Shown here piece by piece: positions 57,359 through 64,000 of a stretch of DNA of 64,000 nucleotides. Position numbers and translations under genes: made by a program. Under the pieces are notes generated by a model that saw only the letters and a list, made by a program, of their open reading frames with translations, was not told where the DNA came from and ran no database searches. Position 1 is the stretch's first letter; every line of letters begins with the position of its first letter. Source of the DNA: Megalonaias nervosa (taxonomy: Eukaryota; Mollusca; Bivalvia; Unionida; Unionidae); the NCBI GenBank assembly GCA_016617855.1, contig JAECUM010011066.1:62001-126000 (forward strand), read 5' to 3'.

Positions 57359-57721
57359 TTACAAATCTTGGGCATAGTGTGCCACTTCTTTTGTCCAAGC
57401 CTCAAAACCCCAACTTTTCCAGTCACGTACATCTTTCCAGTGAGGGTGTAAGTCACAAGCTACACACACGTCGTCGTACACATCTTCAGTGCCTAAACGT
57501 TGACGAATCTTCTGTTTTCGTAGAGGCTGAGAAGTATCAAGATGAAAGCGCAAAGCTTTGAGCAGAATGAGTCTCTCGTGTACATTTAAAGGGACCACTT
57601 TCATGTTTTGGGTGGTATGTACTGTTCGTAAAGAGCCCACAAGGAATCTACTGGTAAACGAAATCCTAGAAAGCAAGTCACTAAGACACACACTACACGG
57701 CGACCTCAATTCAATGGACAC
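57359..57721 (-). pseudogene. Unknown small Polinton protein, 5' part damaged
   Basis: The open frame's later part, MKVVPLNVHERLILLKALRF then DVYDDVCVACDLHPHWKDVR and WGFEAWTKEVAHYAQDL, looks coding. A possible ancestral start is at 57822 (MPRPLSFVIQQIPWKEIN, in another frame with stops), beside TATAAAA at 57833-57839. No family is recognised. The C-x2-C...H spacing is not diagnostic. Confidence 0.45.
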
Positions 57722-57865
57722 AGTTCTCGTAATAGGCGATCGTAATCCTACACCGTTTGAATAGTGTCATTGATTTCCTTCCACGGAATCTGTTGTATCA
57801 CAAATGATAAAGGTCGTGGCATGGTAGTCCGTTTTTATACCCTGTTAGGTGTAAGGTAATAAGAA

Positions 57866-58090
57866 TCAGGAATCACTGGGTCGTGGCCAATAGCCTCGTT
57901 TATATTTGTGACTGAAGTAGTGTCCTCCCATAATCAGTCTTCGCTTGCTTTGGAAAAGAGCATAGTTTAAAAATGGAGATATGATTTTGAGTTTGCGTTT
58001 GACTTGTATTTTAACCAACTCGCGTTAAATGTGTTCTCTCAACTCCACAGGCTAACGACGAATGTTCTCTTGCAAAGTATCCATGGCCAT
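57866..58090 (-). pseudogene. Very small basic gene with two stops
   Basis: The 75-codon frame from ATG 58090 (MAMDTLQENIRR) has TAG and TAA early and then an uninterrupted basic segment (LVKIQVKRKLKIISPFLNYA, RRLIMGGHYFSHKYKRGYW). It starts 5 nt after the stop of the preceding gene, consistent with compact packing. Unknown. Confidence 0.4.
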
Positions 58091-58095
58091 GTCAG

Positions 58096-58485
58096 TCAAA
58101 CACTTCTCCTAGAGCGAAAGTAACGGACAAAGTGAGTAATTTCTGGCCACTGCCATTCCAGGAAACGGTCAAGAATGTCATTAAAATCTTGTAATGTAAA
58201 TGGTCTAAAGCGGAATATTAGGAAGAACGCACCCTTGATCCAGAGAAATCTGACTTGTTTGTTGACTTTTGTCAATTTCCTCTTGTGAATTTCTCGATAC
58301 AAAAGTTCTACAGTCACTAATTGAGATTTGGCTCTGGCAAGTCCCTGCCAAATGTCCTTGTAGATCTTCTCTTGCAATTTGTTTGGTAATGTTTGAAGAT
58401 TATTTTTCCAATGGGGTTTAAATACTTGTCTAGGGGTTGTCCAACGTTTGACTCCAAGCCAAGGAGCTGGTTTCTTAAACGACAT
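58096..58485 (-). CDS. Unknown 129-residue protein
   Basis: The intact frame from ATG 58485 (MSFKKPAPWLGVKRWTTPRQ) starts 12 nt after the BIR gene. It is rich in Lys, Arg, Trp and Phe (WPEITHFVRYFRSRRSV at the end; TLQDFNDILDRFLEWQW before it) and probably helical. No family recognised. Position between BIR and the small basic gene suggests an early accessory function, which is inference only. Confidence 0.5.
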   Translation of the reverse strand: MSFKKPAPWLGVKRWTTPRQVFKPHWKNNLQTLPNKLQEKIYKDIWQGLARAKSQLVTVELLYREIHKRKLTKVNKQVRFLWIKGAFFLIFRFRPFTLQDFNDILDRFLEWQWPEITHFVRYFRSRRSV

Positions 58486-58497
58486 GGTATACCCACT

Positions 58498-58974
58498 TCA
58501 ATGACGAGGTCCCACTAAAGGTAGGTAGTGACAATCTGGAAACCATCGAGCATGTTCCAGGTAAGCGCAATCTTTCTTCTCCCACTCGTGAAGTGACACA
58601 ACGCAACTGAAGCACTTGACTTTATCCCCATCGCCCATGTAGATAAACCCGGCTCTAGCTACTTCTTTGGGGGTAGGTCCTCCCAGATATTTTGGCCATT
58701 TTCCTCGGAAGGTTTGGATCCAACTTTCAAAGTCGCAGCATTCAGGCAAATGCACAGGGAACGAATATTCGTCTTTCACAGGTTCATTTCGATGAGGGTA
58801 TGGTGAAATATGTAGGAGTTTGCTCAGTTTTACATGACATCCGTAGGGTGGTAGCCGCATGGTTTCATAATGATGACATCCACCATGAAAACCAGTAAAG
58901 TGAAAAGGTGTACGATAACGAGTGGCATCGCTTTCGCATCCGTCAGGTTTGACAGGCACAGCATCACTTTCCAT
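58498..58974 (-). CDS. BIR-domain (inhibitor-of-apoptosis-like) protein
   Basis: The 158-residue frame from the first in-frame ATG, 58974 (MESDAVPVKPDGCESDATRY). An open frame extends further upstream without ATG. Residues about 86-155 form a BIR domain: FESWIQTFRGKWPKYLGG, ARAGFIYMGDGDKVKCFSC, WEKKDCAYLEHARWFPDC, with the C-x2-C, His and Cys zinc ligands in place. BIR domains bind caspases or IAP-binding motifs and block apoptosis; whether this one does is unknown. No RING follows. A TATAAAAAG at about 59179-59187 lies within the PolB 3' end. It was probably captured from an animal IAP gene. Confidence 0.85.
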   Translation of the reverse strand: MESDAVPVKPDGCESDATRYRTPFHFTGFHGGCHHYETMRLPPYGCHVKLSKLLHISPYPHRNEPVKDEYSFPVHLPECCDFESWIQTFRGKWPKYLGGPTPKEVARAGFIYMGDGDKVKCFSCVVSLHEWEKKDCAYLEHARWFPDCHYLPLVGPRH

Positions 58975-59156
58975 GGCAGGTATGGTAGTAGTAGTTATAG
59001 CAAAGTTCCCATGATGTGGTACTGAATCGCTGAGGTCATAGCGTACGGCATCCCTACCATCGCAAGGCACAGCATCGCACTCGAGTTTGCTCTTGCTCGA
59101 TACTTGCTGTTTGAAAGGATTCAGCTTTCTCGCTTGGTAATGGTAGTGACAATGAA

Positions 59157-62100
59157 CTATCGGTCTTGAATGTTGTCCCTTTTTATATGCTGGCCAATAT
59201 CGGCGAGACCGTACAGTAAGGTGAAGTGATTGGGAAGCCGTACTCGTTTCTGGTACACGATTTGATAGACTTTTTCCAAGGGCCGGCTGACGATTTGGTG
59301 TGTGGGTAAACGTACAATCTTGTGCGGTTCGTAGGTGGTCACTTTAAAATTTCCATCCTGTCCAGACTGCAAGGCTTCTTTCAAGACGTCAAAGTTCACC
59401 AGTGGACTGGTGCGATAATTGAGAGTCAATCCTTTCACTTTTCACTCCGTGTGCACTTTTCCTTGTGGGTCCCGGTATTCGTAGCCGTAATTTTTGGGAC
59501 CGCCACTTGCAAAACTTAGAATCTTGTCGTCGGGATGCTCGTCCGTCCAGGCTCTTAAACGGTCTCCTTCGATGACAGGGTGAGTTTGACCCAGGCGATC
59601 GATGTAGATGCAACTGTCCGTGTCAAAATACAGCACACGATCTCCTAACAGTTCTAAAGCTTCGTACAGTATTAAACGAGCATGGGCTGTCACGTAAGCC
59701 GCAATGATGACATTTCCAAATTTGTCGGCTTCTACAAAGTCCAGTTCTTCTTCGTAATTGACTAAGATCAAGTCCACGAATGACGTCCATGTGTTTCATG
59801 TATTTAGTTTTGTCGCAAATCATCTGGAAATAGCGAGAAGGTTCTGTCAAATACTCCGTCTTGGGTAAACACGGTCGTTGTGCCATTTTGCCCCGCAAGC
59901 AATTTAACATCACTTTGGCAAACGATCGCCTTCCTTCGTTTTTCTCATTGTGGCCTAAAGTGATGCATTCCTTCTCCCAGTATTTCTCTCTGAATTTCTT
60001 TTGGTCTTTGGGAGTGTGGCAGCAGGAAGGATAGCTACTAGCTTCTTGCTTCAGTTTCAAAAAAGCATTCACGTAGTCTGCGAAAATGCCTTTTTGAGTC
60101 TCGTCACACTTGTGGTATTTTTGTGTCTTGCGAAAGTGGTAAATTTCGTACACTTCTAACAGTTGGTATCCCAAGTCCAGAGCTTTAAACAATTCCAAGC
60201 TAACCCACGTTCCCGTCAAGGCGCGTTCTTCCTGAGTGTGCTGACAAGGTCGGTCTTGGTTGCACGTTTCGGCACAAGTACGGCACAAGAGAAACACCAG
60301 TTTTCCTTGGCAATGGTGAGGTAAAACGGGATGGTAGAAGTACGTGGGAGGCAAAACTTTACATTTGATCAATCCTTCCTATTGTCGATTGTTGTCCAGG
60401 TCATTGTGTTCCGTCAGCAATTGCGGGTGCCCTGCGGAAAAGTGACAATATTTGCACACGTACGGATACAGAGAACACACATGCAAGTATTTGATTTCCT
60501 CTCCTTTCTTTTCGTTGGCTTGGTACAGCAAACAGGTGGCATTAGTCCATCCTCCGTACAAACTGTCCCCGGGGGATCAGTGGGTCCACCAGCTTGTATC
60601 TTTCCACGATGCGCTTAAACTCGGGATCGGTTTTCAATCGGTGATCGTACTCGTGTTCCCACATTTCTACCACTTGGTATCCTTGCTCTTCTAACTTCAA
60701 GCGTCGCTTACAAGTGACCTGGTACAAGTCTTCCATGGTCCGTTATAAAAACTGAGTTGTCGTGTTACGTTGAGGGTAGCAGAAGGGACATCCGTGAAAT
60801 AAGCATCCGTTAAACTCGTACACGATGTTGGGGTTTTCTAAGTCCCAGCCATCCACCGATTACCTTCCGATGGTCTTTTCGCCTCCTCCGTTGCGAGCAT
60901 GTTGGATCCATTTGTCTTCCTTGTCGCACAAATAATGTAACCAGCGTAGGGCTTTGACCGAGTATTGATGTTTGACAAAGTTGGTCGTTTGAGGACTGAT
61001 GACAGCTAGGGTGTTTTCGGGCATGAATCGTTGGCGGTACACTAAGGAACACGCTTTGGCAATGGTGCAAGCTTCTTTCAAATAATCGATCCCTCCGTGT
61101 TCCATGAACAGTTCTCGAAATTTTCCACAGCAACGCCATAAAATGTCCACGTCGGAACGACAATATTTTAACATTTCTTCCTGAAAGTCGATGGGGTCCG
61201 AGGCGTGAATTTGGTACCATGCGTAGAAAGCTTCTCGTTGTTCGGTACGCATGTTATCGGGGTCGTAGTAGTGAGCCTCAGGCAAATTGGGTAGAACGGC
61301 GTGTTTATTGGTTTCGGTATTGAAAAAGTGTGGAAAAAAGCCTTTGGCCATTTCTGTCATTGCAAACGTTTTAGGCATGCGAGTCAAAGGCATGGTCAAA
61401 TAACTCATCGAATCTTTAAACTGCACTTGACCCACTTGCATGGAAATGATTTTGGCTCCGTTCAAAGTCACTTTAGGACGTTCGGTACTTTGTTCCATAT
61501 AGTATCTGAGGAGAAATTACCCATCGTATCCCGAGAAATTGTGAGCCATCACCGTGGCATAGCGATGACAATCTCCGTAACGTTCGATGTCTTCTTGGCT
61601 CCACGTTTCGTCGATAGGGTCTAGGATCCATTGGGCAAAATCGGCCAACGTGTTCGGTCCCCGAAAGATTTTTTAAGATAGGCTCTTGGATGCACTTCTT
61701 GCACGCAGAAATTAGGAATGTGAATGCCAGTCTCTTGCATGCATTCGAAATCGAAAAAGATGAAATTGCCTTTCTTCTGGTTATCTTCTTCTTCTTCTTC
61801 GTGTTTGGAATGGTATTTTTGAATGTAGCATTAGTGTTCCAAGTCCACGATTTGGCGACAAATGTGACATCGCTTCTTTCCTGAACAGACGTTCGCTTTG
61901 GCATTATTGGTACGTATGCCTTGTCCACAAGTAGGGCACAATCTCAGGAGTTGACAAGCACATTTCGGCTGTGAATCTTGCGTCTTTAGATGTTGTTGGT
62001 AACAAACGTGCGCGGGGCCCCGAGTGGCCGAGTGGTCTAAAGCGCTCTCCGTTACGAATCACTGCCATCTCACCTCTGTCTGCGTGGGTTCGAGTCTAAG

Positions 62101-63436
62101 ATTCGGCGAATGTGGATATGTGAGAAAGCTTGCAAGTAGCTTCTCGTGGGTCAGTGGTTCTTTCCGGGGATTTCACGGTTTCTTCCTCCACCATTAATAC
62201 TGGCCGCCATGTATAGCCTATCGTGTGTTGAAAAATGGTGTTCAGCCCCACAACAACAACAACAACAACAAACGTGCGCTGACAAGCAGAGCAATGCACT
62301 CGTTTTTGTCCTTGGTCTAGATAGGGTTTAGAGGCTAAACATCACTCACATTTCCTTCCAGAATGCTTGTGTTGCTCTCGATTGTTATAGCCAGTCACAT
62401 TTCTCACAGTAATAACTGTATCCCAGAAATGCAGTGATACTGGTAATGGCATCAAAATGTTCATCGTGATAATAGACGTGAATGTATTTTCCGTCTTTGA
62501 AATTTTTACCTCGAAACAACAGTGGTCCGCGCACTTCTTGAGGGTGTACTTTCAAGGTGTAGCATGGAGCCAAGACGTCTTGCAACTTTTGCATTTCAGG
62601 AATGCCACAGGGTGTGTCTTTGGATATTCCCGCTTGCTGTAACAGGAGTTCTGCTTCTCCTTGTTGTTTGGTTCGGCTAGATTTTCGAATAGTTTGCCAG
62701 GCTCGTTTCCATTCTGCCGTGTCGTTCTTGTCGGCATACGTTCGTCCAACCACGATAACACGGGCTAAACACATCTTGTCTTGAGTGTTGTTAATCTGAA
62801 CGAGACTGCGCTTGATGCTGCGAAGATTGTCTACGAATAACACCTTTTTTGCGTTGTCCTGTCCCTTGGGGAGGAGACACGTGGGTCATGAACAGTGTTG
62901 CTTTTCCGTCGGTGATGTGAAACTTGTCGTTGGATTGTTGCACGTGTTGAATCTTGTCGATGACTTTGGAAGGTGTCAATTCTGCTGGGCTACTAAACTC
63001 GATCCAAACGGGGGGCTTCAAACTGTCGTGATGAATGGCAAGTCTCAAGCGATCGTCTTCTTTGGCTTCACATTGCTGTTTCAGTGCGGTTAACAAAGAA
63101 TCCCACACATCGGTGATGAGCCCTTCTGCTTTCTCCAACGGTTCGTCGGACTTGAAATCTTTAAACTTCACTGTGTACGTGTAAGCTGTAGTTCTAAATT
63201 TCTAGAGGAGCGTTTGTCCGTTTCTCGAATGTGAAAGTACTTTTCAGGGTTTACTGGTGGTGACGGACTTTGACTGGGTGTAGACTCTCTGGGTCTGGAT
63301 TCTGGCTCACTCATCTCGTCTTCAAAATCGCTGGCATGAATTTGAGTCAAGACTTCAGCTACTGTGTGAGGCGATAAATCACGTTTCTGCTCTTACTTTC
63401 TTCTCCTTTCTTTACGAAATAATGCGATCGTTCCAT
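59157..63436 (-). pseudogene. PolB: Protein-primed DNA polymerase B, multiply broken
   Basis: Replicates the element from protein-primed ends. ATG 63436 (MERSHYFVKKGEE) leads to the N-terminal domain (FKDFKSDEPLEKAEGLITD), a FLGYSYYCEKCDWL zinc-type region, exonuclease motifs MAHNFSGYDG and MLKYCRSDVDIL, GFFPHFFNT and HYYDPDNM, the motif A region HVCSLYPYV, motif B LNCLRGKMAQR and motif C VLYFDTDSCIYID, ending at 59157. About 1,400 codons in all. Damage includes shifts near 63400, 63170, 62850 and 59780, TAA 61517-61519, TGA 59442-59444, several frame breaks between 60.4 and 61.0 kb and a SINE at 62014. Motif A has His where the catalytic Asp is expected. Confidence 0.93.
62014..62266 (+). 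mobile_element. tRNA-derived SINE, family 1, inserted in copy C PolB
   Basis: It has the same head (GGGGCCCCGAGTGGCCGAG), body and (CAA)n tail as the SINE at 44426-44702. A perfect 13-bp target duplication AACAAACGTGCGC flanks it (62001-62013, 62267-62279). It falls in the zinc-type region between the N-terminal and exonuclease parts of PolB, so the polymerase was interrupted after endogenisation. Confidence 0.95.
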
Positions 63437-63571
63437 CTTGACTGCAAAAAGTCAAAATGACTACATTTGAAGTCATAAACCCCTATATATCCATGTCAGG
63501 CTCAGTGTATATATAAAAGAGCTGGTGCCTTCCCTCTCAGTATTCATTTCACTCTCAAGCCGACCAGCACG
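63437..63571. promoter_or_regulatory. Divergent promoter between PolB and zinc-knuckle gene
   Basis: The 135-bp gap has a TATATAG-type box facing PolB (63484-63490, minus) and TATATAAAAG facing the zinc-knuckle gene (63508-63519, plus). The plus leader contains CTCTCAGTATTCATTTCAC and CTCTCAAGC before the ATG. Copy A preserves the leader words but replaces the TATA region with (TA)n. Confidence 0.75.
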
Positions 63572-64000
63572 ATGGAAGAGCCCACCCAAATCGAACTTCT
63601 GATCAGAGCTTTGCGAGGTGTCATACGAAAGTTTTCTTCAGACAAGCCGATGGACTACTCCCCCTCCTTTCGAGATAAAAGTCAAGATACTTGCTATATC
63701 TGTCAGAAGAAAGGGCATTGGGCTACAGAATGTGCAGACCATCAAAAAAGCAAAACCAGTGTCAGAAGAGACAAAAGTCAAGATACTTGTTATCCTTGTC
63801 AAGAGAAAGGACATTGGTCTTCAGACTGCCCTAAGAAACAACAGGAGCATGAGGAAGAAGAAGAGGTACCCTCGGCAAAGGAAGAACCCCGACACATTCA
63901 GAAAGAGAAGACAGAAAGGAAAAGAAGACGAGAAAAAAGTCAGGAAGAAGAGGAGGAAAAAAATGTGAAAGTGAAGAAATTAAAAAAAACAGAGAGAGTA
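63572..64000 (+). CDS. Two-zinc-knuckle basic protein, intact, runs off window
   Basis: From ATG 63572 (MEEPTQIELLIRALRGVIRK) the frame stays open for 143 codons to the window edge. A ~36-residue direct repeat carries two perfect CCHC knuckles (C-x2-C-x4-H-x4-C): CYICQKKGHWATEC and CYPCQEKGHWSSDC, each preceded by RDKSQDT. A long Glu/Lys/Arg-rich tail follows. CCHC knuckles bind single-stranded nucleic acid, as in retroviral nucleocapsids; the role here is unknown. It diverges from PolB, so it is probably expressed early. Copy A has a decayed homologue ending in TAG after a similar tail. Confidence 0.8.
   Translation, partial: MEEPTQIELLIRALRGVIRKFSSDKPMDYSPSFRDKSQDTCYICQKKGHWATECADHQKSKTSVRRDKSQDTCYPCQEKGHWSSDCPKKQQEHEEEEEVPSAKEEPRHIQKEKTERKRRREKSQEEEEEKNVKVKKLKKTERV

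Larger units (their letters stand above)
45000..64000 (-). mobile_element. Polinton/Maverick (adintovirus-like) element, copy C, near full length
   Basis: The diagnostic set is complete: protein-primed PolB, retroviral-type integrase with chromodomain, adenain-like protease, A32/FtsK-like packaging ATPase, double-jelly-roll MCP and penton-like minor capsid. All genes read on minus except the zinc-knuckle gene at the right edge. The left end is near 45.0 kb (position approximate; terminal inverted repeats and target duplication not identified) and the right end lies outside the window. Nonsense codons, frameshifts and a SINE show it is an old, inactive insertion. Confidence 0.9.

Noticed and set aside
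62014..62100. Possible tRNA-Leu or tRNA-Ser gene
   Set aside because: A- and B-boxes are present, but the acceptor stem is not closed and the same head, body and CAA tail with target duplications occur at 44426, so it is a SINE. The same holds for the family 2 heads at 8702 and 28781.

Overview
This window looks like animal nuclear DNA, most likely from a mollusc and probably a bivalve. It is AT-rich and sparse in genes, with long microsatellites, tRNA-derived SINEs, TA-flanked pogo-type transposons, a TTAA-flanked THAP element and a small Steamer/Mag-like Gypsy retrotransposon with ~186-bp LTRs. The species assignment is an inference from the repeat content. No conserved host marker gene is present.

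Region 1 (1-31 kb) is host-type non-coding DNA full of transposons. It holds three TA-flanked pogo/Tigger-like elements (5913-7560, 10320-12464, 21252-22914; the last keeps a CENP-B-type helix-turn-helix remnant), a 3.3-kb TTAA-flanked element with a THAP exon (17074-20372), two hAT-like MITEs with paralogous empty sites, a SINE family in two copies (8400-8702 minus, 28781-29084 plus), a 1.2-kb direct duplication and a dense microsatellite cluster at 24.4-30.2 kb. Two weak candidate host exons are noted (24490-24843 minus, 27717-28010 plus).

Region 2 (31.08-35.98 kb) is a complete but dead LTR retrotransposon of the Steamer/Mag type. It has a TGGGA target duplication, a PBS touching the gag ATG, one long Gag-Pol frame with stops and frameshifts, and a 107-bp near-perfect palindrome inserted in gag.

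Region 3 (36.9-64 kb) is a graveyard of Polinton/Maverick (adintovirus-like) elements. Copy A (36.94-40.56 kb) is a heavily decayed relative of copy C. Copy B (41.85-44.82 kb) is a second, different protein-primed PolB lineage on the plus strand, interrupted by a MITE and a SINE. Copy C (about 45.0 kb to beyond the window end) is nearly full length. On the minus strand, read right to left, it carries PolB, a BIR-domain protein, four small unknown genes, the FtsK/A32-like packaging ATPase, a core-like basic protein, tandemly duplicated basic protein units, a small hydrophobic protein, a proline-rich protein, a chromodomain integrase, a small membrane protein, a penton-like minor capsid protein, a pVI-like protein, the double-jelly-roll major capsid protein, a CYGC/HPSQ protein, an adenain-like protease and three left-end genes. 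On the plus strand, diverging from PolB, an intact two-zinc-knuckle gene runs off the window edge. Most copy C genes carry nonsense codons or frameshifts, and PolB carries a SINE, so the element is endogenised and not functional as it stands.

The most unusual signal is that the three left-end copy C genes are each associated, near their 3' ends, with a hairpin matching the replication-dependent histone mRNA 3' stem-loop (GGCCCTTTTCAGGGCC type), a following ACC-like flank and a purine-rich downstream element. Copy A has a fourth such hairpin. The same three genes share a TATA/leader module with a GTTGACTAGTCAAC palindrome, whereas other copy C blocks end in ordinary AATAAA signals. This suggests a subset of Polinton genes using histone-type, S-phase-coupled mRNA 3'-end formation.
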